Source: JANYCO01 sp031416415
GTDB taxonomy: Bacteria > Bacteroidota > Bacteroidia > Cytophagales > Cytophagaceae
Reading direction: 5' to 3'
Assembly: GCA_031416415.1 (NCBI GenBank)
Contig: JANOTP010000270.1
Span: forward strand, 56,309 to 120,308
DNA: 64,000 bases
Below the pieces are notes generated by a model. That model was given only the letters and a program-made list of their open reading frames with translations, had not been told where the DNA came from and searched no databases. The translations under genes and the position numbers were made by a program. Of the stretch, positions 44,116 to 53,351 are shown in pieces; position 1 is the stretch's first letter, and every line of letters begins with the position of its first letter.

Positions 44116-44181
44116 TAAATAGTAGTACTTTAAAACAACGTAATAGTTATAGCACTTAAAAAACAAATATCGGAAGAAGAA

Positions 44182-44694
44182 TTGGTAAAGTTGCTTCAAT
44201 TGAAAGATAAGCAAGGCTTTGAGTATTTTTATGACCGATATTCTTCAGCAGTATTTGGAATAATTTTCAAAATTGTAAAAATAGAGGAATTGTCTGAAGA
44301 GGTATTGCAAGACGCTTTTCTTAAATTTTGGGATAGAATAGCGGATTATAATTCAGAAAAAGGACGACTATTTACCTGGATGCTAAACATTGCTAGAAAT
44401 ATGGCAATTGATAAAGTCCGATCTAAAGAATATAAAGGGATACATAAAACCGACGACATATCTAACAACGTACATCTATATGATCAAGGATATGCTGATA
44501 AAAATAGTTCAGACTATATAGGTGTAAAAGAGTTATTAATACACTTATCTGAAGATCAAAAAAAAGTTATTGATTTAATGTATTTCCAAGGGTATTCACA
44601 ATCAGAAATTTCTGAAGAGTTTGATATACCACTTGGGACAGTAAAAACTAGAGCTAAAGCAGCAATGCAAAAGCTTAGAGAAATATTCAAATGA
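44182..44694 (+). CDS. ECF-type RNA polymerase sigma factor
   Basis: The product (170 residues from the TTG) has sigma region 2 (about residues 10-75, EYFYDRYSSAVFG ... DAFLKFWDRIADY, then FTWMLNIARNMAIDKVR) and region 4 (about 110-165, YSQSEISEEFDIPLGTVKTRAKAAMQKLR). No ATG opens the frame. The first possible bacterial start is the TTG at 44182. The frame remains open and family-like upstream to 44134 (ALKKQISEEELVKLLQ), so the true start may be further upstream. The downstream anti-sigma ATG overlaps this stop by 4 bases (ATGA), a coupled regulator pair. Confidence 0.88.
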   Translation: MVKLLQLKDKQGFEYFYDRYSSAVFGIIFKIVKIEELSEEVLQDAFLKFWDRIADYNSEKGRLFTWMLNIARNMAIDKVRSKEYKGIHKTDDISNNVHLYDQGYADKNSSDYIGVKELLIHLSEDQKKVIDLMYFQGYSQSEISEEFDIPLGTVKTRAKAAMQKLREIFK

Positions 44695-45497
44695 AAGTAG
44701 AGGAATATATAGCGTCAGGAATTCTAGAATCTTATGTACTAGGTGGGCTCAATCCTATTGAAATTCAAGAGGTAGAGCGCATGATAGCTGAGTATCCGGA
44801 AATAAAAAAAGAGCTCCTTAGCCTCCAAGGCACATTAGAATCCTATGCAGAATCTTTTGCAATGAAACCTCGTGCAGAGTTGAAAAATAAAATTTTGTCA
44901 AGTATTCCATACCAAACACTCGTAGTAGAAGAGCCTAAAGTTAATAGAATACATTATTATAAATATGCCACTGCAGCATCAGTAGCCTTAATGATTATTT
45001 GTGGTGGATTAGCTGCGCTTTATTGGTCCAAATGGCAAAGTGCCGAGCAACGTTTAACTGTCTTAGAACAGGAGTCTAGTAGTTATGCAAATCAAATTAA
45101 TAAGACTAATTTCAAAATTGATCAATTAGCAGAGAATTTAAGTTTAGCGAAAGAAAATTTAAAGTTAGTAAAAGATACTTCTGTTGTAAAAGTAATTATG
45201 AAGGGAGTAGGAGTATCTCCAAGTTCTCTTTCTATGGTTTTTTGGAATAAAAGTACTAATGAAGTATTTATAGATCCAGGCAATTTACCGGAAGCACCTC
45301 AAGGTATGCAATATCAGTTGTGGGCTATTGCTGATGGACAACCCTTAGATGCAGGTGTATTTGAAATGGACCTCAACCAAGGGTTACAAAAAGTCAACTC
45401 AATAAAAAGTGCTGAGGCTTATGCTGTAACACTAGAGAAAATAGGTGGTAGCAAAGTTCCTACGCTTTCGGCCATGTATGTTTTTGGGAAAGTATAA
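44691..45497 (+). CDS. Anti-sigma factor, RskA-type domain
   Basis: The 268-residue product has a cytoplasmic N-terminal zinc-less anti-sigma domain (about residues 1-80, SGILESYVLGGLNPIEIQEVERM). One membrane segment follows (about 91-110, YATAASVALMIICGGLAALYW), then a periplasmic coiled-coil region and a C-terminal RskA domain (about 160-268, PQGMQYQLWAIADGQPLDAGVF). It should hold the preceding sigma factor inactive at the membrane until a periplasmic signal triggers release. The ATGA overlap couples its translation to the sigma gene. The signal is unknown. Confidence 0.9.
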   Translation: MKVEEYIASGILESYVLGGLNPIEIQEVERMIAEYPEIKKELLSLQGTLESYAESFAMKPRAELKNKILSSIPYQTLVVEEPKVNRIHYYKYATAASVALMIICGGLAALYWSKWQSAEQRLTVLEQESSSYANQINKTNFKIDQLAENLSLAKENLKLVKDTSVVKVIMKGVGVSPSSLSMVFWNKSTNEVFIDPGNLPEAPQGMQYQLWAIADGQPLDAGVFEMDLNQGLQKVNSIKSAEAYAVTLEKIGGSKVPTLSAMYVFGKV

Positions 45498-45550
45498 TAA
45501 TAGTAGTCAACAGTAGGCCAGATCAACTTATTTTAGTCAAACATTCCTTA

Positions 45551-46708
45551 ATGAAAAAGCTAAAGATTCTCCATACTACAACCCGTTTGGTAAGAGGGGG
45601 AGGAGTAGAGAACAATATTTATTATACCATTGAAAAGCTCAAAACAGAATTCGATTTCCATCTCGCTTCAGGTATAGATTTTCAAGTAAATCCTTTCGAA
45701 AAAGATCCTTCTATTAAAATTATTATCTGTAAAGATTTAATAAATAAAATAAGTCCAATAAAGGATTTGAAGGCGTTGTATTTTTTCTATAAATTGATAA
45801 AAAAAGAAAAATATGATATTGTTCATACCCATGAAACAAAAGCTAGTTTTATAACTCGTCTAGCCGCTTGGCTAGCAGGGTGTAGGTATATTATTTATGG
45901 GTTACATGGAGTAACGTTTAACGATCCAATGAGTAATCTCAAAAGAAATTTTTATATTGCTTTAGAGAAATATACTGTTGGAGTAAGTGATATTATAGTC
46001 TCAGTAAGTGAAGAGGTAATCTACCATTATCATAAAAATAAAATAGGCAAAAATATTCCTTATAAGGTGGTGCGGAGTGGTATAGAACTAGCTGATTTTT
46101 TTGCTAAAGCCCAACTTTCCGAATTACAAAAAAATGAAATTAGAAATCAGCTAGGGTTAACTGTTTCTGATGTAGTCATTACAAATGTTGGAAGGTTTTC
46201 ATTTTCAAAAGCCCAACGTTATACAATAGAATCTTTCGCAAAACTTAAACAAAATCACCCTACTTTAAAACTGGTTTTTGTAGGAGAAGGGGAATTGTTA
46301 GAGAATTGTAGGAAGCAGGCTAAGGAGCTTAACTTAGAGGATAGTATTATATTTGCGGGGTATAAAGAAAATGTAGCAGATATATTGGCTGTCACTGATT
46401 TGTTTATGTTTACATCCTTAAGAGAGGGCTTGCCAAGAGTTACAGTAGAGGCGTCGCTTATGAAAATTCCTATTGTAGCATTTGAGGTGGAAGGCATCAG
46501 GGAAGTTATTACTCATGAGCAAACTGGATATATTGTAAAGCAATACGATGTAGAATCGCTTACTTTTCATGCTCAAAAACTATTAACGGATATTAATTTA
46601 AGAAAAGAGTTTACTGAAAAAGCATTTACCCATGTCATAAAAAACTGGGATTCTAATCTTATGGCAGTAGAGTTAAGAAAAATATACAATAACTCTATTA
46701 CACAGTAA
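45551..46708 (+). CDS. GT4-family glycosyltransferase
   Basis: The 385-residue product has two Rossmann-like halves. The N-terminal acceptor half starts TTRLVRGGGVENN (about residues 10-22). The C-terminal GT1/GT4 half has NVGRFSFSKAQ (about 204-214), VFVGEGEL and the nucleotide-binding E-x7-E region in SLREGLPRVTVEASL (about 286-300). It is expected to transfer a sugar to a lipid-linked intermediate in the cytoplasm. It opens the exopolysaccharide locus. The donor and acceptor cannot be read from sequence. Confidence 0.88.
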   Translation: MKKLKILHTTTRLVRGGGVENNIYYTIEKLKTEFDFHLASGIDFQVNPFEKDPSIKIIICKDLINKISPIKDLKALYFFYKLIKKEKYDIVHTHETKASFITRLAAWLAGCRYIIYGLHGVTFNDPMSNLKRNFYIALEKYTVGVSDIIVSVSEEVIYHYHKNKIGKNIPYKVVRSGIELADFFAKAQLSELQKNEIRNQLGLTVSDVVITNVGRFSFSKAQRYTIESFAKLKQNHPTLKLVFVGEGELLENCRKQAKELNLEDSIIFAGYKENVADILAVTDLFMFTSLREGLPRVTVEASLMKIPIVAFEVEGIREVITHEQTGYIVKQYDVESLTFHAQKLLTDINLRKEFTEKAFTHVIKNWDSNLMAVELRKIYNNSITQ

Positions 46709-46764
46709 AGTCCTATTAATTAAATTTTTATAATAATTATTTTAGCCTCTTTAAGCGTATTTAA

Positions 46765-47571
46765 ATGCAAAATGCTTTTACAATAGATTTGGAAGACTGG
46801 TATCAAGGAATTGGGCTTGATGCGTCACAATGGGATAAATATGAAAAACGAATTCATGTTGGACACGAGAAACTTTTAACTTTATTTTCAAAGAAGAAGG
46901 TAAAAGCCACCTATTTTATCCTTGGTAAACTTATAGAAGAACACCCAAGCCTTATTAAAGAAATTATTGCTGAAGGACATGAGATTTCTTGTCATACTTA
47001 TTCTCATCAGGCAATATATACGATGCAGCCAGAGGTGTTTAGACAAGAAATAAAATTATGTAATGAATTAATAAAAAATATTGGGAGTAGCTATACTGGT
47101 TTTAGAGCTCCTTATTTTTCTATTGACAATAGAAGTCTCTGGGCTTTAGACATATTGGCTGAAGAGGGCTTTTTATATGACTCAAGTATTTATCCAGGAG
47201 ATAATAAAAGGACTGGCATTCCTGGCTATCCTAAGAATATTCATAAATTAAAAAATAGCTTATGGGAAGCACCAGTAAGTACCTTTAAAATACTTAACTT
47301 TGACCCAGGGTTGGGAGGAGCATATTTTCGGATTTTACCTTATGTTATTTTTAGAAATAAAATGAGAGAGATCAATAAAAGTAGACCCGGTATATTTTAT
47401 ATACATCCTTGGGAGTTAGACCCTAATCATCCCTATTTGCCTGAGTTGAATAAGAGGATTAGGTATACTCATTATTTTAATTTAAAAAGTACCGAGAAGA
47501 GAATAGAAAAGTTGTTGGAAGATTTTGAATTTGTGCCATTAATGAATATAATTAAAGAAAATATTAAATAA
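46765..47571 (+). CDS. Polysaccharide deacetylase (XrtA/PEP-CTERM-type)
   Basis: The 268-residue product is a NodB-fold deacetylase with N-terminal FTIDLEDWYQ (about residues 5-14), metal-binding HEISCHTYSHQ (about 73-83), FRAPYFSI (about 113-120) and the DUF3473-type C-terminal half (IHPWELDPNHP, about 211-221). It resembles the deacetylases in exosortase (XrtA) loci of proteobacteria, but no exosortase gene is seen here. It would remove acetyl groups from the polymer or its precursor. It follows the GT4 gene by 56 bases and precedes the methyltransferase by 5. Confidence 0.87.
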   Translation: MQNAFTIDLEDWYQGIGLDASQWDKYEKRIHVGHEKLLTLFSKKKVKATYFILGKLIEEHPSLIKEIIAEGHEISCHTYSHQAIYTMQPEVFRQEIKLCNELIKNIGSSYTGFRAPYFSIDNRSLWALDILAEEGFLYDSSIYPGDNKRTGIPGYPKNIHKLKNSLWEAPVSTFKILNFDPGLGGAYFRILPYVIFRNKMREINKSRPGIFYIHPWELDPNHPYLPELNKRIRYTHYFNLKSTEKRIEKLLEDFEFVPLMNIIKENIK

Positions 47572-47576
47572 TAAAT

Positions 47577-48251
47577 ATGAGTACTATAGAAAAAGGGTCG
47601 GAATTGCAAGATGTAAAATCATTTTTTGATGGTTATGCCACAGATTTTGATAGTATTTATGGGTATTCTGGGTCAAGGGGAATTCTTGATAAATTATCGG
47701 ACAAATTGTTTAGACAATCCATGTATCTTAGATATCAGGAATCTTTAAAAAACACCTCCCAAAAACATATTTCATCAATTCTTGATATTGGTTGTGGTGG
47801 AGGCCATTATTGTGAAGCGTTTCTTAGCCAAGGAAAAAATGTAACAGGCTTGGACATCGCTGAAGGTATGTTGAAAATAGCAAAAGAAAAGACATCAAAG
47901 TATATCCAAGAGGGGAAAGCTCATTATATTCATGCAGACTATCTTAGTTATCAGTTTGATACAAAATTTGATGCTGCTTGCCTGATGGGTTTTTTTGATT
48001 ATATTAGAGAGCCTGAGCTTATCTTTCGTAAACTTGAAAAAGATGTATCAAAAGAAATTTATATGAGCTTTCCTAAGAGCGGTGGCTTCTTGGCTTGGCA
48101 GAGAAAAATAAGATATAATAGAAGAAATTGTCCGTTATATATGTATTCAAAAGAAGATCTTTTAGCGTTGCTTAAGAAAGTTAATTGGCAAGATAAAGCA
48201 GAAATAATTGACCTTGGCAGAGATTTATTTGTAAAAGTAAAATTGTCTTAG
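47577..48251 (+). CDS. Class I SAM-dependent methyltransferase
   Basis: The 224-residue product has SAM-binding motif I ILDIGCGGGHYCEAF (about residues 66-80), then VTGLDIAEGMLKIAKEK. The acceptor is not clear. In this locus it may methylate a sugar hydroxyl of the exopolysaccharide, or a lipid or quinone. It lies 5 bases after the deacetylase and is separated from the Wza-like gene by 54 bases holding a hairpin. Confidence 0.85.
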   Translation: MSTIEKGSELQDVKSFFDGYATDFDSIYGYSGSRGILDKLSDKLFRQSMYLRYQESLKNTSQKHISSILDIGCGGGHYCEAFLSQGKNVTGLDIAEGMLKIAKEKTSKYIQEGKAHYIHADYLSYQFDTKFDAACLMGFFDYIREPELIFRKLEKDVSKEIYMSFPKSGGFLAWQRKIRYNRRNCPLYMYSKEDLLALLKKVNWQDKAEIIDLGRDLFVKVKLS

Positions 48252-48262
48252 ATATAAATAAC

Positions 48263-48284
48263 GGTTATGCAGTGTTGCATAACC
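48263..48284. repeat. Short palindrome upstream of the export gene
   Basis: GGTTATGCA (48263-48271) and TGCATAACC (48276-48284) pair perfectly around GTGT. It may be an operator or a hairpin; no U-run follows, so it is not a terminator. Confidence 0.5.
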
Positions 48285-48305
48285 AAATGAAATAAATGCT
48301 ATTCA

Positions 48306-49091
48306 ATGAATATAAATAAATACATTTTAGTTTTATTATTTATCCCATTTTTTTGTTCTTGTAAGGTCTATAAATCGAATATCATGTTTAAAACAGATGT
48401 CGAATTAGTAGATTCTATTGCGCGCAAAACAACTCAGGAAGCTAACAAGAATTTTATTATTTCCAAGGATGACTATATTACTATAAAGGTTTATACAAAT
48501 AATGGTGAGCGTATAATTGATCCAGATTATGAGTTGGCAAAAGGTTCTCAATTAAATAATCTACAACAACAAGATGTAAGGTATTTAGTGAGAAATAATG
48601 GTAAAGTTTTTTTGCCAATGATTGGTGACATACAAATCGAAGGTTATACAATACGACAAGCAGATAGTTTGCTAAGCAAAGAGTATAGTAAGTATTATTA
48701 CGATGTGTTTGTGAATACAAAAATCATGAATAAAAGAATTGTGGTATTGGGAGCATTGGGGGGGAAAGTGATACCCTTAGAAAATGACAATATTTCTGTT
48801 ATAGAGGCAATAGCTTTATATGGTGGCGTTAATAACGAGAGTAAGGCAAAAAATATTAAATTAATAAGAGGAGATTTGAAAAAGCCAGACGTTAGTATAA
48901 TAAATCTAACTACTATTGAAGGCATGACTAAGGCGACGTTAAATGTTGAACCAAATGATATTATTTATATTGAACCAGTGAGACGAAATATGCCTCAAGC
49001 ATTGGCAGATATTTTTCCTATTTTGTCTTTAGCCTCTTCCGTTATTACTACTATTCTGTTAATTGCTAATTTGAATAAACCCACTAACTAA
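48306..49091 (+). CDS. Polysaccharide export outer-membrane lipoprotein (Wza-like, SLBB)
   Basis: The 261-residue product has a lipoprotein signal with lipobox FCSC (about residues 16-19). A polysaccharide-export domain follows (about 57-125; DDYITIKVYTNNGERI, VRNNGKVFLPMIGDI), then an SLBB-like domain (about 140-225), and a C-terminal hydrophobic helix (about 240-258). It forms the periplasm-spanning/outer-membrane channel for surface polysaccharide. It lies 4 bases before the Wzc-like gene, its usual partner. Confidence 0.9.
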   Translation: MNINKYILVLLFIPFFCSCKVYKSNIMFKTDVELVDSIARKTTQEANKNFIISKDDYITIKVYTNNGERIIDPDYELAKGSQLNNLQQQDVRYLVRNNGKVFLPMIGDIQIEGYTIRQADSLLSKEYSKYYYDVFVNTKIMNKRIVVLGALGGKVIPLENDNISVIEAIALYGGVNNESKAKNIKLIRGDLKKPDVSIINLTTIEGMTKATLNVEPNDIIYIEPVRRNMPQALADIFPILSLASSVITTILLIANLNKPTN

Positions 49092-49095
49092 ATTT

Positions 49096-51543
49096 ATGGC
49101 AGTTACAGAAAACAACGACACTGAAAATGAAGAAATACTTAAACGATTTAAAGAGAGTCAGAACGACGATTATGGAGATTTTTTAAGTGACTTTGATATT
49201 GCTACACTTTTAGTTGTTACAAAAAAAAGTATTCTTTGGCTTATTATTCTTTTTGGCAGTGCAGTTTTAGGCGCTTTTTTATACAACCGTTACACCAAAC
49301 CTATTTATGAATCTTCTTCAATTTTGAAGTTAGATCTTAAGAGTAATGCAGGTGTGTTGGGGTTTAAAAATTTCAAGGATGAAAATGTTCAGGAAGCTAC
49401 TAAGTTTACAACTATTTCAGGTGAAATTGAATTTTTGAAATCAAGATTAATTGCGGAAAAAGTAATTGAGCGAATGGATTTGGAAGTAGGATATTTTGCC
49501 TATGGAAAAATTTTAGTAGACGAAAAGTATAAATCTTCTCCTTTTAAAGTAGAGTTTGAAGTTGTAAATCCTCAGTATTACAATAAGCCATTTGATATAA
49601 CCATATTAAGCGATGAAAAATTTAAGTTTAGTTATAAGGTAGGGGAGCAAGAAATTATTGGAATATATAAATTTGATGAAATTATTGATAGGCAACCTGA
49701 TTTTTCATTTAAAATAAGTAAAAATAAAAATTTCAAAGACAATAATAATAATCAGTTATATTTTTTTCAGATAAATTCCAAGGAAAGTCTGATAGGTTTT
49801 ATTTCTCAAAACCTATCTGTTTCTATTCTTAATTTAGATGCTAGTACGATAAAACTTTCTTTTAAAGATTACAGTTCGTTAAAAGCAACAGATATAGTAA
49901 ATGCTTTAGATAGTGTTTATTTGCAAGAAACAGTTGCTGCAAGATCTAAAATTCATGAGCAAACGATAAATTTCTTGGAGCTTTCACTAACAAGAACAGA
50001 AAAAGATCTAGAGGAGGCAGAAGAGCGAATGGAATCTTTTGTGCGCAGAAATAAAACGGTTGATGTGAGAAGTGATTTTGGTCGTACCATGTTAAAAATG
50101 GAAGCGCTAGATAATGAAAAGTTGAATTTGAAAATAAAAATTTCACTTATGAATGATCTTGAAGAATTGATTATTCAAAATAAAGAAGTGAAATCATTTA
50201 TTCCCTCTCTATCTCAATTGCCCGATCCTCAATTATCGGATGCTATAAAAAATCTTAATCTTCTTTATCAAGAAAGAGATAAAATTTCTGCTTCACAAAA
50301 TGAAAAAACATTTGTAATGAAGCAAAAAGACAAAAATATTGAAAAAATAAATAAAGGTATTCTCGAGCTTATTGTACAAAACAAAAAATTATTGTTTCAA
50401 CAAATTACAGAATTAAATGGCAAGTTCCTTGAACTGGAAGATAATGTAGTTGGTCTACCAGCTAAGGAAACAGAGTTCGTTAGGTTGAAAAGGTTTTATG
50501 GGTTGTATGAAAAATTATATATTTTATTAATTGAAAAGCAAGCTGAATTTGGTATCGCAAAAGCAGGGACCATTCCCAATTTTGTAATACTATCTCCAGG
50601 TCTTGAAATTAAGGTACCCGTATATCCTAATAAAAGAATTTTATATATGGGTTCTATTGCCATAGGACTTTTCTTGTGTATTATTTTCATATTCTTCCGT
50701 TATTTTTTACATGATACAATTGCTACTCAGAAAGAACTTGAAAAATCTGTAGAGGCTTCAGTATTGGGTGGAATTCCAGAATATAAAAAAGATAAAATGG
50801 AATATTCAAGGCTAGTTGTTGATATCAGCCCTAAATCAGCCATTAGTGAAGCATTCAGATCCATTAGAACAAATTTAGAATTCGTGAGTCCTACGAAGGG
50901 AAAAAGAGTGCTTACGGTAACTTCTACTGTAGGAGGTGAAGGGAAAACTTTTATTTCAACAAACATTGCTGGAATTATTGCTTTGTCTGGTCAAAAAGTA
51001 ATCATTCTTGACTTTGATATGCGTAAACCTAAAGTGCATTTGGCTTTTGATAAAGAAAATATCAAAGGTATAAGTACTATCTTAATAGGCAAACATACCG
51101 TTCATGAATGTATTCATAAAACAACAATAGATTCTCTTGATTTTATTTCAGCTGGTCCAATTCCACCCAATCCTTCCGAATTGATTTTGCGACCAGAGTT
51201 TGATAAACTTATAGCCGATCTACATACTATGTATGATACTGTTGTAATTGATACACCTCCCGTAGGACTGGTTACAGATGGTATTTTGCTTATGAAAAAA
51301 GCAGATGTTCAACTATATGTAGTGCGTGCAAATTATTCAAAAAAAGGAGTCAAAAAAAATATTAATAAAGTATACCGTACAGGCGGGTTTACTCGTCTTT
51401 CTGTAATAATAAATGCTATGCAATCGGCTAATACATATGGTTATGGTGGTTATGGTTATGGCTATGGTTACGGCTATGGTTATTATGAGGGTGATAAGAA
51501 TTCAAATGATAGTTTTTTTAAAAAATTATTTAAACGTAAATGA
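49096..51543 (+). CDS. Wzc-like polysaccharide co-polymerase with tyrosine autokinase domain
   Basis: The 815-residue product has two membrane segments (about 45-67 and 512-535) flanking a Wzz-type periplasmic domain with coiled coils. A cytoplasmic BY-kinase domain follows, with Walker A VGGEGKTFISTN (about 612-623), Walker A' ILDFDMRKP (about 636-644) and the Walker-B-like VVIDTPPVG (about 716-724). The C-terminus has a tyrosine cluster, a run of Tyr-Gly pairs at about 774-797 (repeats of GGTTATGG in the DNA), which is the phosphorylation tail. It controls polymer length and export with the adjacent Wza-like protein. Its stop overlaps the next ATG by 4 bases. Confidence 0.93.
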   Translation: MAVTENNDTENEEILKRFKESQNDDYGDFLSDFDIATLLVVTKKSILWLIILFGSAVLGAFLYNRYTKPIYESSSILKLDLKSNAGVLGFKNFKDENVQEATKFTTISGEIEFLKSRLIAEKVIERMDLEVGYFAYGKILVDEKYKSSPFKVEFEVVNPQYYNKPFDITILSDEKFKFSYKVGEQEIIGIYKFDEIIDRQPDFSFKISKNKNFKDNNNNQLYFFQINSKESLIGFISQNLSVSILNLDASTIKLSFKDYSSLKATDIVNALDSVYLQETVAARSKIHEQTINFLELSLTRTEKDLEEAEERMESFVRRNKTVDVRSDFGRTMLKMEALDNEKLNLKIKISLMNDLEELIIQNKEVKSFIPSLSQLPDPQLSDAIKNLNLLYQERDKISASQNEKTFVMKQKDKNIEKINKGILELIVQNKKLLFQQITELNGKFLELEDNVVGLPAKETEFVRLKRFYGLYEKLYILLIEKQAEFGIAKAGTIPNFVILSPGLEIKVPVYPNKRILYMGSIAIGLFLCIIFIFFRYFLHDTIATQKELEKSVEASVLGGIPEYKKDKMEYSRLVVDISPKSAISEAFRSIRTNLEFVSPTKGKRVLTVTSTVGGEGKTFISTNIAGIIALSGQKVIILDFDMRKPKVHLAFDKENIKGISTILIGKHTVHECIHKTTIDSLDFISAGPIPPNPSELILRPEFDKLIADLHTMYDTVVIDTPPVGLVTDGILLMKKADVQLYVVRANYSKKGVKKNINKVYRTGGFTRLSVIINAMQSANTYGYGGYGYGYGYGYGYYEGDKNSNDSFFKKLFKRK

Positions 51544-52286
51544 GTTTGCTAAAAAATATCTTTTCTTTTAATAAAGAATTGGATACTAGTTTATTTGATA
51601 TTAAAGTAGACATGCACTCACATGTATTGCCAATGCTTGACGATGGGTCTGATAGCTTTGAAGACTCACTTATCTTATTAAAGGAATTTCAATCTTTAGG
51701 ATATAAAAAGTTGATTGCTACCCCACATATTATGGGTGATTTTTTTAAAAATACACCGGAAACTATTTACCCGAAATTAACAGAGCTAAGAAAACTCGCC
51801 ATAGGAGAGGGGATAACACTTGAATTGGATGTAGCAGCAGAATATTATTTAGATGAATGGTTTATTGAAAGGCTTAATAAAAATGAAAAGCTTTTAACTT
51901 TTGGAGATAATTACTTGTTGTTTGAGTTGTCGTATATCAATCCTTCTGCCTATGTTGACGAAGCCATTTTTACATTGAAGTCTCAAGGCTATAAACCAGT
52001 ATTGGCACACCCTGAGCGTTATACTTTTTGGCATGGGAATACTAAGATATTAAAAGAAATTCATGCAAGAGGCGTAATTCTTCAGGTCAATATTAATTCT
52101 CTTACAGGTTATTATAGTAAAGGAGCTCAGAAAATGGCTGAAGAGTTAATTGATCTAGGCATCGTAGGAATGTTAGGATCAGATTGCCACGGGACGAGAC
52201 ATATGGATGCGTTAAAAAAAGCTCGCAAAACGAGTCATTACAAAAAAGCGCTTTCTACCATTATCAATAATACTTTATTAGCATGA
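51540..52286 (+). CDS. CpsB/CapC-family PHP tyrosine phosphatase
   Basis: The 248-residue product has a PHP-type metal site: DMHSHVLPMLDDGSD (about residues 24-38), ATPHIMGDF (about 61-69), LAHPERY (about 156-162), and SDCHGTRH (about 215-222). In CpsB/YwqE the fold dephosphorylates the C-terminal tyrosines of BY-kinases. The overlap with the Wzc-like gene upstream (ATGA) fits a kinase/phosphatase pair. It replaces the low-molecular-weight phosphatase Wzb of enterobacteria. Confidence 0.9.
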   Translation: MSLLKNIFSFNKELDTSLFDIKVDMHSHVLPMLDDGSDSFEDSLILLKEFQSLGYKKLIATPHIMGDFFKNTPETIYPKLTELRKLAIGEGITLELDVAAEYYLDEWFIERLNKNEKLLTFGDNYLLFELSYINPSAYVDEAIFTLKSQGYKPVLAHPERYTFWHGNTKILKEIHARGVILQVNINSLTGYYSKGAQKMAEELIDLGIVGMLGSDCHGTRHMDALKKARKTSHYKKALSTIINNTLLA

Positions 52287-53266
52287 TTTTTATAACAGGT
52301 TGCAATGGCCTAATAGGTAGTTTTATTGCAAGGAAGCTACTCTCAAATGGAGAAAAAGTACTCGCACTAAAGAGACAATCGAGCGATATGTCTTTACTAA
52401 AAGGGGTAGAAAATTCTATACAATGGTTAGAAGGAGAAATCTCCGATACAGAAATCCTTGACAAAGCAATGTCGCAATGTGATACAGTAATTCATGCTGC
52501 AGCTATTATTTCTTTTTCTCCTTCTAATAGAGATAAGATGTATAAAGTAAATGTAGAAGGTACTGCTAATATGGTCAATGCTGCATTGAAAAATAATATT
52601 AGTAAATTTTGTTTTATAAGTTCAATCGCTGCTTTAGGGAGAAAAAAAAACGAACTTATAATTAACGAAACGGCTTTGTGGGAAGATTCTGAAATGAATA
52701 CTCATTATGCAAAATCAAAATATCTAGCTGAGTTAGAAGTGTGGAGAGGAATTGAAGAAGGGTTACCCGCTTTTATTATAAATCCTTCTGTAGTTCTTGG
52801 TCCCGGCAATTGGGAAAATGGAAGTACGAAACTTTTTCAATATATATACAAGAAAAATAAATTCTACACCAATGGTTACATTAGCTATGTGGATGTAGAA
52901 GATGTAGCTGAAATAGCAGTGACGTTGCTCAAAAAAAATACTACTGCCGAACGTTATATTCTTAATGCAGGGAGGGTAACGTATAAAGAACTTTTTACTA
53001 GTATTGCTCGTTCTTTCAATATAAAGCCGCCTACGATTGAAGTAGGAAGTATACTTTCTGAAATCGCTTGGCGAATAGAACGTATTCGAACAATGTTCGG
53101 TGATTCCGAGCCAATTATAACAAAAGAAACAGCTAAATTGTCTGGATTTTCATTTGAATACGAAAATAGAAAAATTAGTGAATTGTTAGAGTATAAATTT
53201 CGTAATTTAGATGCTACCACAAAAAGAACATGTGATCAATTGTTACACAGATATGTGAATAAATAA
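52283..53266 (+). CDS. NAD-dependent epimerase/dehydratase (extended SDR)
   Basis: The 327-residue product has the NAD-binding FITGCNGLIGSFIA (about residues 3-16), IHAAAIISF (about 71-79), and the YAKSK catalytic motif (about 134-138). It is an extended SDR of dihydroflavonol-reductase type. The substrate may be a nucleotide sugar, but this subgroup often handles other ketones or steroids, so the role in the polymer is open. It overlaps the phosphatase stop by 4 bases and ends the locus. Confidence 0.85.
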   Translation: MIFITGCNGLIGSFIARKLLSNGEKVLALKRQSSDMSLLKGVENSIQWLEGEISDTEILDKAMSQCDTVIHAAAIISFSPSNRDKMYKVNVEGTANMVNAALKNNISKFCFISSIAALGRKKNELIINETALWEDSEMNTHYAKSKYLAELEVWRGIEEGLPAFIINPSVVLGPGNWENGSTKLFQYIYKKNKFYTNGYISYVDVEDVAEIAVTLLKKNTTAERYILNAGRVTYKELFTSIARSFNIKPPTIEVGSILSEIAWRIERIRTMFGDSEPIITKETAKLSGFSFEYENRKISELLEYKFRNLDATTKRTCDQLLHRYVNK

Positions 53267-53351
53267 GAGCTCGTTTTTATAGGAAATGACAGATTATTTT
53301 ACAATATTAGGTAAGTGATAACAGATTCCTGGTTCTTTTCGTTTAATATAT

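Noticed and set aside
45551..53266. Complete exopolysaccharide biosynthesis cluster with flippase and polymerase
   Set aside because: Wzx- and Wzy-like genes and the initiating sugar transferase are not present in the window, so only a partial locus can be claimed.
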